Assembly (NCBI GenBank): GCA_009760855.2
Contig: WPIO01000124.1
Span: 763,501 to 827,500, forward strand
Reading direction: 5' to 3'
DNA: 64,000 nt
Source: Cristatella mucedo
Lineage: Eukaryota; Bryozoa; Phylactolaemata; Cristatellidae
How positions within the stretch are numbered: the stretch's first letter is position 1; each line of letters begins with the position of its first letter. The position numbers were made by a program, and so were the translations under genes. Below are positions 37,141 through 47,562 of the stretch, piece after piece. A model generated the notes under the pieces. The model had not been told where the DNA came from, did no database searches, and saw nothing but the letters and a program-made list of their open reading frames with translations.

Positions 37141-38435
37141 TTCTTTATTAATGAATATAGCTTGTGCTGTGAGGCGCACCGATCCGCTTGGCTCAGTCGG
37201 CAGCTACGTGCACTTGCCTCCGACTATGGAATATTGTTCCCAAATCACACCCTCTTACCAAATCGCGACGCCTGTGTAACCATTTCCGGCGCCTGTTTGG
37301 GACGCATTCCTACCGTCGCCGAGGTAGCGCGCAAAATCCTCGCGCGGGAGATGCAAAATCGCTCCGAAATTCGAAGGGCGGGACTCTGCATCTTCTGTAG
37401 GGCTTGGACAATAGGAAGGTCTTCTTTGGCCAGGGCGGTGAAGGCAACTCATTCCTCTCGCCCTCTGTGGATTCTGCTACGCGCAGCTGCAATGGCATCT
37501 CGGGAAAAATGGGCGGGCTCAAGACGCCCGTTGCAAGGTACCGGAAATAGGATAATCGAGAAAACTGAGAGAACGCCCGTCTAATCGCCGGAACAACCGC
37601 GGCAGCTGGTATCGCAAATGCTTCATGCAAATGCCTCGAGCACTGCCACCCACGCTGCTACACGCTGCTGTCGAATGCCTGCGGATGATGACATCTGAGA
37701 AAAGCTGCCGACCGCACATCTTGTTATGCATTTAAAGTCGGAAGGCGGATGTTTTTACTAGCAATTGAAGTCGCTTGAGCGCTCAGTATTTCTTCCGGTC
37801 TACGACGGTGCTGCCCATTTGTTCACGAATAATGCTGCCACCCACGTATCTTTGCAGTGGTGTGCTTTCTTTAAGCAGCCGCTCGCGTACATTTTTTCCG
37901 AGTAAGAATGCTCACATTCTTTATAGCATTCTTTATAGCGGTCGAGCTAGCCCGCAGCCAGAAATTTTGGGGGGGGGTGCTAAACCTTGAATTTGACCGG
38001 CCATCGCCGAAAGCAATCGAGGGTTGAACGTCACCAAGCGTACGGATAGCAAAGGTTATCTGATTCAGCAGTCTTGTGTACGTAGCGGTAGATGAGACGT
38101 CGAGCCTGTGGAGGCTCTCGCTTGCCCTATGACCCATGACCAATGACCGACTGCGGAACTCGAGCCTGCGACCTGAGTCCTGAAGTGCGCCCCTTTAGAC
38201 TAAGGCAGCATTTCTACCGTAACAATATATTTGCATAGCGTTCTAAGCGAATGAACCTCTTTCCAGGTAGTTTACAGAGACTTTAAAGGGACCGCGTCTA
38301 CTCGTCAGTAGCAATGGCATGCGCAACAGAAGCGCTCGCGAGCGCGCGACACTGATGATCCACGAAAGCGACGCAAACGTAATGAGGAGCAGACGCGCTT
38401 CTAGCTTGCTTTGAATTCCATCGAGTCAGCGGATC

Positions 38436-38471
38436 TCGCGAACTCTCTGCCGACTGTCCGAGAGTTCGCGA
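38436..38471. repeat. inverted repeat, 11-bp arms, 14-bp loop
   Basis: TCGCGAACTCT at 38436-38446 and its exact reverse complement at 38461-38471. Confidence 0.85.
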
Positions 38472-38654
38472 TTCGCAAGCGCAAAAGAACGAGTCCTCTC
38501 TGCAGAGAGTCGGATTCCGAAGAATTCGAGGTCGGTTCACGAGCCAGCCAGCTTACCGAAGGAAGCCAGAGGAGCGGCCGCTGAGTGAATTCACTAGATA
38601 GACCTCCCAGGTAGTCGGACTCTGTATCTTCAACATTCCGGAGACGATATGCAC

Positions 38655-38690
38655 ACTCGCAACAGCAGCAGCAGCAGCAGCAGCAGGGGC
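38655..38690. repeat. (CAG)n trinucleotide repeat
   Basis: About ten CAG units, followed by GGGGCGGCAGCG. The minus strand reads poly-alanine. No coding evidence. Confidence 0.9.
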
Positions 38691-39671
38691 GGCAGCGCTG
38701 CTGTCTCTTTTGAAGTGCTCAGAATTCAGCTCCGAATTCAAGCATAAATTATTCGCTAGGCCAATTGTTATCAGCTTGAGGTTCTCAGTGTTTTCACTAT
38801 AAAGTTTCACGCAAGAAGTTGTTCATTGACAAGGAGCCCGAGATTTCGAGGCAATCGGGAGGGGCTTTTAAAGCTTACTTTTATATAAAGCTTTCCTCCG
38901 GTGCCGGGGAGCGTGAGGAGCGTCGAGGATGTAGTTTGTTTGCCGTCGCGCACTGCTCAAGACGTCCATCCGCTTCCGTCGTCTGCGGTACCGGAACGCC
39001 GCGCTCTGACTCCTTAGCGTTGCTGCTAACACCTAGCTGCGCTCCGATTGGCTAGTCGGTGGTCGGCGGGTCCTCCACTCGAGTACTGGCAGATAACAAC
39101 ATTTAGGCGCGACGCTGTCATAGGCTGGGGTATGCATAAACGAAACCACAGAGGAGTGACCCTGCCTCGATTGATTCTGGGAACCTAGGCGAATGGCTGC
39201 CGTCAGCACACAATCGCTGGTCGTTATCGTTCGCGACGTTGGTTATAGAGCTGGTTTTAAAGGGACAACTGATCGCGGCCACTCCTTGGCCGAAAATTCA
39301 TACCGAACTCTCTTTAGCCGTCTCGTCTCAAAGTCTCTCAGCAGGAGCATTCACTGGCTGTCTTCCGTGAGGCCTCGGTGGCTCTCCGTCGTCGTGCCAC
39401 CTCTCGCACCAACTCTGGACGCGCCTGTCCGGGTATAGGTCTCTGGCACTTTAAAAGCTCTCGGCGCGCGTCGTGTTTTGCGATCTGTCGGCCGAAGCTC
39501 TAGCCGTAGCTCAGGCCGTAGCTTCGGTAGACACTGTCGAAAGAAGATATTGGCGGTGGCCCCATTTTGAGCAGCGTGCCAACGGCAAGCTAATCTGCAT
39601 GCAGCCTCGTTTATACTAACCTTGTGAAAAAATTAGGTCCCAATGCAGGAACGCAGAGCAGCTGCTTGTTG

Positions 39672-39672
<1 letters not shown>

Positions 39673-39710
<38 letters not shown>
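39673..39710. repeat. C38 homopolymer
   Basis: Thirty-eight consecutive C followed by GACCCCC. A homopolymer this long is unusual in animal DNA and may be affected by sequencing or assembly. The complementary G run could form quadruplexes. Confidence 0.95.
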
Positions 39711-39711
<1 letters not shown>

Positions 39712-40127
39712 ACCCCCAACGCAGCAGCTTGCTCGCCAGGCCATTTATTTGCCGTTTTGACAGTCGGAATCTGCTGCGGCGACTGGTAACTTGAAGGACT
39801 CGCCTAGCAGACGTTCGATACTGCGCGTAGGCCCATTTCTTTAAACTAACATTAGGCGACAACCCAACTCCTACTCATAGCACACATCGAGCGTACAGCT
39901 GGACCTGGATACTTTAATCTTCTAATTGGTGATACCGTTGCGCGACCGTTGCATATGCTCGGAATTTAGGTGTCCTCTTTTTTTATAACTTAACCTTTAC
40001 AGAATTTAATTGAAGAGATGGCCTCCGCGTGCTAGCCATCGCGTCCGATTCCCGTCCAAGATTAGGCGCTGTCTACAACAGTGGCATGCTACACAATCGA
40101 TTAGCTCCTGGTTTGGTCTCGCCTGGA

Positions 40128-40302
40128 CTACAGCTAGCCGTGATGGCACACTAGGTAAGGCGTTGCTTTCACGACCTCGGTCCCGAGGTCGTGGGTTCGA
40201 TTCCTGCGGTGGGCAATTCTGTATCGCCTCTGCAAGCGGTGGTTATAGCCGTACAGGCTCATCTGTCGCTATACAAAAAGAGGCTGTTTAATCAGCTGGG
40301 AT
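40128..40302 (+). mobile_element. tRNA-derived SINE, family 2, best copy
   Basis: The head CTAGCCGTGATGGCACACTAGG gives an A-box and GGTTCGATTCC a perfect B-box; between them CACGACCTCGG pairs with CCGAGGTCGTG. The body GCAAGCGGTGGTTATAGCCG and tail GAGGCTGTTTAATCAGC define the family. Confidence 0.85.
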
Positions 40303-40470
40303 TTTTTCCTTTTTGGCTGAGCGAGCAAAAAATCGTTAAGCCTCGGCAGCTGGTGATGCAAGGCTAATACAAAATTCCAGAGGTTCAGAGGTTCATGCTT
40401 TAATTGCTGAAGGAGCTGGTATAGCACGTGGTTGATCAAAAGACGTTGTAACCAACCCGCAAGGTCCATC

Positions 40471-40633
40471 GCCGAGCTGGTTTGGTCTAGTGGTTAAGGT
40501 GCTCGCCCCCGACCCAGGTCAGACTGAGGTCGTGGGTGGGCTCTAGCCCCGAGGCATATGTGAAGCGCGCCTGAATAGAGATTAAGTTCTCTTGGGGCGC
40601 TATACGAATGAATTATATTTATATATTTATATC
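40471..40633 (+). mobile_element. tRNA-derived SINE, family 1
   Basis: Head GAGCTGGTTTGGTCTAGTGG (A-box), body AGGTCGTGGGTGGGCTCTAG (the B-box carries an insertion), tail GCGCCTGAATAGAGATTAAG...GGGGCGCTATACGAATG followed by an AT-rich end. The tail hairpin is complete. Confidence 0.9.
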
Positions 40634-40639
40634 GTTGCT

Positions 40640-41075
40640 TTGCTCCTGCTTACTTAGCTGAACTACCACATCATTTTGGGCCTCATTGTATACTTAGGTT
40701 CTCTATTGATGATAAGTTAGTTGTTCAATTCTTATGCTTTAAGACCATTGGTGAAAGCTTTCGCACTGTAGGTCGGTCATAGAAGTTCGAAACTCACTTC
40801 CACAATTCTTTTACAACGACATCTACTCTCCTGCTGCCTATTGTGTCATATCCTTTCCGGCTGTCATGAGCTGCTACTTTTACGCTATACTCACTTCCTC
40901 GACTGCTCTCCTGACTCAGCAAAGCTTCGGAGACTCTCTTGGTTGCATTTGATGAAGTCGGTTGGCTACCTTATTCGTAGCGAAAGCTGCTCAGGTTTTG
41001 AGTGCACTTTAGAAAACTTTAGACAGACACCTAATCTTTGCGGCTTTGTGATGTTCCAGATGGAGATATCGTTAC
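40640..41075 (+). mobile_element. family-2 LINE 3' end, decayed
   Basis: It follows the last coding part (the region for LAELLHQF, then LKTIGESF) and the 3' UTR of the family-2 LINE, with the same order of blocks as the copy at 47563 but many substitutions. It ends near GGAGATATCGTTACATTA. Confidence 0.75.
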
Positions 41076-41321
41076 ATTACTCGCTTGCCGGAAGCGCGCC
41101 GCCGGCAAAATCTTTCGCAGCCCCTCCAAAAGAAGTTGGTGCGCACCCTTTTCGTGGTCCTCCAGCAGCCTGTGCCGACGGGGCATTGCGTAAGAGGCCC
41201 TTATATGCGACTGTCTCCTCGGGGAAATCAACTCGCAACAGGTCCACTGAAGGGAAGCCACCTCCGAAGTCCTTGAAACATCATTTGAAAGTTGCAGACT
41301 CGAGAATGTGAAACTGCTTAA

Positions 41322-41345
41322 CGAAGTCTTCGGCCGAAGACTTCG
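41322..41345. repeat. 24-bp perfect palindrome
   Basis: Two 12-bp arms meet at CGGCCG without a spacer. Confidence 0.95.
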
Positions 41346-41377
41346 ATTACTTGGTGACATTTAAAATGAAGCCACAG

Positions 41378-41700
41378 ACACGCTTGTTTCTCACAGAACT
41401 CTTGTTTCTCACAGACACGTCTTTTTCTCACAAACACGCTTGTTTCTCAAAAATACGCTTGTTTCTCACAAACACGCTTGTTTCTCAAAAATACGCTTGT
41501 TTCTCACAAACACGCTTGTTTCTCACAAACACGCTTATTTCTCACAAGCACGCTTGTTTCTCACAAACACGTTTGTTTCTCACAAGCACGCTTAGTTCTC
41601 ACAAACACGCTTGTTCCTCACAGACACGCTTAGTTCTCACAAACACGCTTATTTCTCACAAACACGCTTGTTTCTCACAGACACGCTTGTTTCTCACACC
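41378..41700. repeat. 19-bp minisatellite, about 17 copies
   Basis: Units like ACACGCTTGTTTCTCACAA with a few substitutions. It runs directly into a family-1 LINE 3' UTR at about 41700, so it may have expanded from sequence next to that insertion. Confidence 0.95.
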
Positions 41701-42070
41701 GTTTGTTGGGTCCTTGTGATTCGTCCTTTATGAGAATGCTTGCTGACGCTGTGGATGCTTCCAATAACAATTTTTACCTGTTGAGACGGTTCATGTCGCC
41801 TCTAACCATGCTATGCTTGCTGACATTACCACTAGCCATTTGAGAATACTTCCTGGTCGCGCTGGTTTGGCACAGTGATTAAGGTGCTCGCCCCGACCAA
41901 GGCCTGGCCGAGGTCGGGGACTCGAGCCCCATGGCATATGTGAGGCGCCTGAATAGAGATTAAGTTCGCTTAGGGTGCTATACAAATGAATTGTACCTTT
42001 TCCTACAAAGCATCTGTAAAGTGCCTAGAAAGAGATCAAGTTCTCTGATGGCACTATACAAATATATAAC
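41700..42070 (+). mobile_element. family-1 LINE 3' UTR, split by a SINE
   Basis: It starts GGGTCCTTGTGATTCGTCCT, as in copy B after the stop, and ends with the tail GTAAAGTGCCTAGAAAGAGA...GGCACTATACAAATAT at 42015-42065. A family-1 SINE (41854-41997) lies inside it. Confidence 0.85.
41854..41997 (+). mobile_element. tRNA-derived SINE, family 1, nested in a LINE
   Basis: The head GCGCTGGTTTGGCACAGTGA, B-box GGGACTCGAGCCCC and tail GGCGCCTGAATAGAGATTAAG...GGGTGCTATACAAATG are clear. It interrupts the LINE 3' UTR just before the LINE's own copy of the same tail, so two tails lie in tandem. Confidence 0.9.
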
Positions 42071-42079
42071 CCAGATGCG

Positions 42080-42520
42080 TTTACCTGTGCCGAGCGAGGA
42101 TAGTGTCAGCCCGGCTACTCTCGCCAACGGAGGCTGCTGCTCTGCTGCCTGTGCAGGACCGCCTGCTGCCCCCCCCCCCGACGCTCGTCCGCTCACTTCC
42201 CGTTTGCTGCACGAACGGCGGCTGGTGGGCTTGACAGGATGCGACTCCGGGAGAATGCATGAATCCTGCGGGCCATCCAGGCTTGCCGGATGCTCCGCTC
42301 CGAGGACCCCACCATCTCGACGGCGGCACGAGAGAACCTGGCTAGAAGCTGGCTAGACCTGGGCGATGGGTGCCGCAGCGGCTTCGATCGCCGTCCCGAC
42401 GAGCGGCGCGCTCGCTCGCTGTTCCTCAGCTGCGGTCAGCTCAACGGCGTGCCCAATGGGAACCGAGGTGGCTCCAGATCGCTCTGGGCCGACGGTCGGA
42501 AGAAGTGCCCGAGGAAGCTA
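42080..42520. other. CpG-rich 5' flank of the R2-like element
   Basis: GC-rich with C and G runs (42171, 42541). Several frames are open. This could be part of the R2-like element upstream of its recognisable region, or independent DNA; I cannot tell. Confidence 0.35.
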
Positions 42521-42830
42521 CGCAGCACCACGTGACTCTGGGGGGGGGGGGCCCTCGAGCTCGAGATCACCCGAAACGACGACGCTCTGCCCGAAGTCGT
42601 CTGCAAACCGGCTGCAATGGGAACCCGCACGCGGCGTCACCTCTAGAGGTCTGCCGCCGGAGAGGAGCGGGCTGGGCAGCTCGACCAGGGCAAAGTGTCC
42701 GGTGCCTCCGCACCGACCACTACGGCGCACACGCACACACAAGTCATCTCTTTCGTACCGGCCTCGAAGTGTCGTTCAAGGCCTAGCGCTTCGTTCACCG
42801 GGCCCGTCTAAGCCTGCTTCCGGTGCAGCC

Positions 42831-43330
42831 ATGAGCCACCGCTTCGACTCCTCGGAGTCAACCCCGAGAAAAAGCGAGACGCTGCCGCACACGATCTCGA
42901 GCTGCCGCCCGACGATGCCGGCGATCAGGGCCGGGCACGACAAGATCCTGAACCGCCTCTACGACGCCTTGCCCGATCACCTACGACAGTGAACGACGCT
43001 GGACAGATGCGCCTGGACTTGATCATCGGCGGTGGGACAACTGCAATCGACGTGGCGGTCTCGTTCGACAACGATGAGGATGCCTTAGCGAGAGCCGCGG
43101 ATCGGACGATCGGAAGAAGACTTCCGGTCCCAGGATCAGCGTCTGTCCTACCATTTGTCGTAGGAACACTCGGGTCTTGGTACCCGGGTAATGAGCGGTA
43201 CCTTGACGCCCTCGGCATCAATTCTGCATACCGGAAGCTCTTCCGGAAACTATGTGTGAGCGATGCGGTGTGCAGCAGCTCCAACCAATGTGTGGGCTCA
43301 GTTCTCCGAGGAGGGAAGCAACCGTGCTGA
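42831..43330 (+). pseudogene. restriction-like endonuclease region of R2/NeSL-type ORF, frameshifted
   Basis: In frame to 42990, ETLPHTISSC then IRAGHDKILNRLYDAL match the region between the zinc knuckle and the endonuclease. A -1 shift at about 42989 continues as MRLDLIIGGG and TAIDVAVSFDNDEDALARAA (the acidic endonuclease residues), then LPFVVGTLGSWYPGNERYLDALGI and YRKLFRKLCVSDAV, the conserved C-terminal block. The first cysteine pair of the zinc knuckle is not evident. RT is not recognised upstream. Confidence 0.7.
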
Positions 43331-43343
43331 CGTTCAGCACGGT
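43321..43343. repeat. inverted repeat, 10-bp arms, 3-bp loop
   Basis: ACCGTGCTGA, CGT, TCAGCACGGT. It lies just at the end of the R2-like frame and could be a 3' UTR hairpin of the element. Confidence 0.85.
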
Positions 43344-43418
43344 GACGCTCAGCCCGCAAGAGAAGAGCGGCGCACTAGCTGCTCTAGTTTAGTGTCTATA
43401 TTCTCTAATAAAATATAT

Positions 43419-43453
<35 letters not shown>

Positions 43454-43499
43454 GTGGCTAGGTATTCTGACAGGGGTCCATGTACCGAAATGTCTGCAG

Positions 43500-44590
43500 C
43501 ATATTTAGTGACCTGACTTTGGCTCGCCGCCTGACGAGCGCCTACGTGTATGTGTAGAATGCGTAATCTCTATGAGCCCTCTAAAAGTGTGAACGGTGGC
43601 TTTAAGAAAGATTTCCAGCTAGCATAGTGATTTCTGTGCACCGCTCGTGCAGCATTTTCAGCTCTATTTAAAAAATTGGAGACAAAGGCAGCGGGCGCTC
43701 ATCCCGACAAAGATACAGAGCCTCAATTGTGTGCGTCGTGGCCATCCCTTATAGGCCCGACAACTAACAGGAAGGGCTATTTGGCTGCATGGCTTTTAAA
43801 ATGCAGCCCGAATGAGCGATAGAACAGTAGCTCGCCTTCTCGTTGGTCACCTACCGCTGCAATTTAAAGAGAAGCAGGAAAAAAGGTCCCGCTGCATGGC
43901 TGCTTGTAATCGGGTGTCAGACAGTGTGTAGTTATCTGCAGTAAGAGGTTTGCAGAAGACTGGCTTCTGCAGTGCGATGAAAGCTAGATAACGGACGGGG
44001 CGATCTCTTTACGGCTTCAAGTGTGAGCTGACGAATCAACGTCGACTGATTTTAAGTAGCGCAAACTTCATGCAAGCAGATACCTTGAGCAGAAAAAAGA
44101 TGCATAAGCAAGTGCGCCCAGTATACAGAGTTCACATACGCTCAACACGGCCGGCGCCGACGGTATCGGAGTAGAAAATGATGGGTGTCTTCAATTGGCT
44201 TCTGGGGCCGCGTTTGACTGAGAGCTGAGAGCATATGCGAAGGCAAGGCGCAGCTCCTTCGCTCGCAGATTAGCAGACAATTGGCAGCAATAGAAGACAT
44301 ATTTCGCTAGCAGACATGCTGCAACAACAGACATGCAGGCCGGCCGACGTTGCAATGGCATTGCCGACGTTCAAGCAGCAGACGGATTGCCGCCACTCAT
44401 GCCGCCTCACTGTCAGCGGATCGCAGTCGCCTGCCGCAATGGAAACGTAGGCTTCGCTTTGTTTGAAACCCAGGGTGGCGCAGCTGATGCTATGGACGAG
44501 GCGCATCGCTCTCTGCCCCATTACTCGGTCTCGTCGAAGCCAGAACTCTAAGCCCGAACTATTTTTGACAAATAGTCAGCCACCGCTCGG
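43500..44590. other. no gene recognised
   Basis: A worn tail-like piece lies near 43555 (GCGTAATCTCTATGAGCC). Otherwise only short frames, plus a possible frame at 44333-44551 that overlaps the repeat-bearing frame downstream. Confidence 0.4.
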
Positions 44591-44753
44591 ACTCGCGCCG
44601 TATTATGATAGGCCGCATTATGATTGGCCGCATTATGATTGGTCGCATTATGATAGGCCGCATTATGATTGGCCGCATTATGATAGGCCGCATTATGATA
44701 GGCCGCATCGTGATCAGTGGCTAGCGTCGTCAATGCATCGAGAGGCAGCTTAA
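44463..44753 (+). CDS. possible frame with HYD(W/R)P repeat
   Basis: A 96-codon frame whose second half is seven HYDRP/HYDWP/HYDWS pentapeptides. The first half has no recognisable features. I see no splice sites or signal peptide. It may be a repeat-induced frame. Confidence 0.2.
   Translation: MKPRVAQLMLWTRRIALCPITRSRRSQNSKPELFLTNSQPPLGLAPYYDRPHYDWPHYDWSHYDRPHYDWPHYDRPHYDRPHRDQWLASSMHREAA
44597..44716. repeat. 15-bp tandem repeat, about 8 copies
   Basis: Units GCCGCATTATGATTG / GCCGCATTATGATAG. Because the unit is a multiple of three, one plus frame reads a repeating HYDWP/HYDRP pentapeptide and the minus strand an Asn/His/Ala-rich repeat. Confidence 0.95.
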
Positions 44754-45224
44754 TAATAATATTGCACTTGATAATATTGCACTTGCTTCGAGCAGTTAGG
44801 TAGCATCCTCCATCAGCTGTACCGGAGCCGGCTACTATAAACTTCTTTTGACTTCGTTCAGCGAATCCACGAATTGTGAGGTGTGTGTGTCACTCCGGCC
44901 TCAGTAGGAGAAAGCCGACGCTGAGTGCATTGCGCTGCTAAGTGTTATCTCATCGAGTGGGTCTGTCACAGGATTTTAGCTTACACCAACAGAGTGACTT
45001 TACCGTGTTAGATCACGGCATCTGAGTGTCCGAGCAACGATATTTGCAAATGCACACATGCTAAACCTGTAAATATAAATACACATATACATACATTTAT
45101 ATATGTATAGACATGAAATATATATACATATATATCTTTACATAATTTATACTTGTAATGAGAGCCAGTTAAGAGAAAAATTGTCAGGAAGACAGCCGTG
45201 TAGTGCCGCCATTTCATTTCTAAA

Positions 45225-45330
45225 AAGTCTACGGAGTGGAATCATCAAAGCAAAAAATCTACGGAGCGGAATCATCAAAGCAAAAAGTCTACGGAGCGGA
45301 ATAATCAAAGCGGAATCATCAATCATCAAA
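45225..45330. repeat. 30-bp tandem repeat, 3 copies plus partials
   Basis: Unit TCTACGGAGCGGAATCATCA followed by AAGCAAAAAG; the last copies are broken into AATCATCA pieces. Confidence 0.9.
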
Positions 45331-45479
45331 TCAGCATCAAAGCAATTTACGTTATGGAACAAAGTTGCATCGCTTTCGCATAGCCAGAAGAGGCCTACGA
45401 GACACAGGCAACCCTTTATCATTAACTTATTTAATGCAGCTGTCAAGAGTGATTGTGAAATTTACTTTTTAATATAATA

Positions 45480-47560
45480 TCAATTTATGGCGCAATTAAT
45501 TGACGGTTTGGCGTTCACGAGATGAGGCGACGAGAGCCCAGAATGAGCTGCCCACGAAATAGCTATATGATGGGTAAATACAGTTTCGTAGAGTTTAAGT
45601 TGCTGCAAATATGAAGGTGGTTTGTGTAGATATGAACATGCTGGAATGCGGTCATTCATTGTTTCTGGTCTGTGATGGTCATTCAAAATGAGGCTAATGA
45701 CTAATTAAGTAAAACATGCACCTTAAGTGTCTTTATATGATAACGGCTAAGAGTCAAGATCCTTTGATAATATCTAATTTGATAATATCTTATACATAGA
45801 AACGAGTTTTTATGATAATGACCAAGAGTAAACGTGCTATTTAATGATTGTATACACTTTTCGAAGGTAGGTGCATTTTGCGCTTTATAGCTAGCAGCAC
45901 GCGAAGAAAGAACGGCGGCCAGGGTCAAAATCGTAGAAGTACTAACGAAAACGCACGCTTGAAACTTACTAGTTTTATTAAAATATCTGCTCACAATCGG
46001 AAAATAATGGGAAGCAATACATTGTTTGGTAAAACGTGTACGAAACATTAAGGTACACAATCTGATCAATAGCTAACTAAGACATTGGCACTCTAGGTGG
46101 AACTTCTAGGCAGCACTTCTTGCGTGCTGAGCATGATTGTACGTCTAATTTGTCGAGCGATGGAATGTATACTTGGCGTAATGGCGTAAAAGGAGCTACC
46201 TCTTACAGAGACAACACACAAGCTGGCACAAGTTCAGGCGGGCGCACACTGGCACTAAGTGGTACGCATTGTAGCTATCCCTATAGCTTATAAACATGGC
46301 CGAGCACGAGCCGATAGCTGCCGCCAGTTAGTACCGCTGGATGGCAAAATATTATCATAGGTTGGGAAAGACGTTGCAATATGATGAACTTCTGAAGTGC
46401 TTCAGAGTTAAACTCGCCTAACAGACCGATATGTGCACAGAGTCTTTCCACGTTTCGAAATGAGCGGCACGAGATTAAGGGGGTGCCAGTGTGACTTAGC
46501 AAAATAAAATTGACAAAAAAGTAATTAAAAAAACACGCCGAGTGAAAAAAAATCCGAGTGAAAGACCTTCGCTAGAATGACCGTGTAGTTTCCACAGTAG
46601 CATAGCGGATTGAGTCACTGGTCTCGCCGCTTCCTGGTCGGCTTGGTCTCTCATGCCGTGAGTGCGACAGCGATAGCAATGGAGTGTCGCCTGGAAAGTT
46701 TAAGGATACAAATCTACTCGTTAGCTTTGGCGGCGGCGCGCACTTGACACTAGCTCTAGCGCTCCACTCTGTTCAGCGTCCCAATCTCCAGACGAGAGCA
46801 CGACAGCGAACTAGCAGAGGTTGGCGTGCGTCGACAAAGCTCGCCACCGTACGAGCTGAATGAAAGAAAATGACCAAGGAACGGAAAACCGCATTCGCTT
46901 TTGTCGACTACTCTCGACGAGAGGCGGCACCTAGTCGTCGAGCGAATTGGCTACGCAAGAGTCTGCAACAGTTTACCAAACGCTTAGTGCAGCGGAAAGT
47001 TGACAGACTCAAAGAGCGGTCAATTAAAGATACCTAGGCGATGTCTTGTTTTACACACTCGTATCGTCGTCTCGAAAGCTGCGTGCAAGTCGGCGGTTTT
47101 TCTCTAATCGAGCGAGATTGCACGAGAACGCTCTCAGCTCGTCGACGCGACGAGATGTACAGCTCGCACGATATTTGTTTTCGAAACTAGCTGAGATTCT
47201 CAGCTATGTAGAAGTACACCGATTTGACAGTTACAACTTCGATCTGTCTTCGAATCGATCTCGACCGCGCGGAAGAAGCTGCAGCTGCATACGGCATGCG
47301 GACGGAAGCGGCAGTGTACAAGTGCAGCTTCAAGGTCGACCCAAGAGGAGCGGTCTGCAGCTGCACAGCCCTCCTCCGCATTCCCGAGCACACGGAGGAA
47401 TTAGAGATTGCGGCTAAAAGCGCAGAAGCGGAGAATGATTAGTCTGCTGATTATCAGTCGGCGGCGGCCGCTTAGCGGCTTCTCATCAGTTGCGCTGCTG
47501 CTGCTCAAATATCTATGTGAATCGAATTTCCCGCCAAATTTGCTTGCTTGCATCTCCGTC
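45480..47560. other. no gene recognised; CpG-rich 46700-47480
   Basis: AT-rich to 46500. At 46590-46680 a sequence like TAGCATAGCGGATTGAGTCA may be a worn SINE head. The CpG-rich end has a plus frame at 47224-47442 (LDRAEEAAAAYGMRTEAAVY, KVDPRGAVCSC) whose composition is protein-like, but it has no partner exon or known domain. Confidence 0.35.
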
Positions 47561-47562
47561 TG

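Larger units (their letters stand above)
37150..40127. other. no gene recognised; small repeats
   Basis: A SINE-head-like piece lies at 37178-37240 (GGCTCAGTCGGCAGC). There is a G run near 37970, a worn minus-strand tail at 38235-38275, an inverted repeat at 38436-38471, a CAG run at 38655-38690 and a C38 run at 39673. The 140-codon plus frame at 37162-37584 mirrors a minus frame and shows no domain. Confidence 0.4.
42520..43453 (+). mobile_element. R2/NeSL-like non-LTR element, 3' part
   Basis: A C-terminal endonuclease-like coding region is followed by a short UTR and an ATT run (about 43421-43453). The 5' limit is uncertain. The element type differs from the CR1/L2-like LINEs: it uses a restriction-like endonuclease after RT instead of an APE-type one before it. 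It is GC-rich in contrast to its flanks, which suggests separate ancestry. Confidence 0.65.

Noticed and set aside
40128-40210. Functional tRNA gene
   Set aside because: A- and B-box are present but there is no complete cloverleaf; the same head occurs with a SINE body and tail elsewhere, so it is a SINE.
41378-41700. CRISPR-like array
   Set aside because: 19-bp units follow each other without spacers, in an animal sequence; it is a minisatellite.
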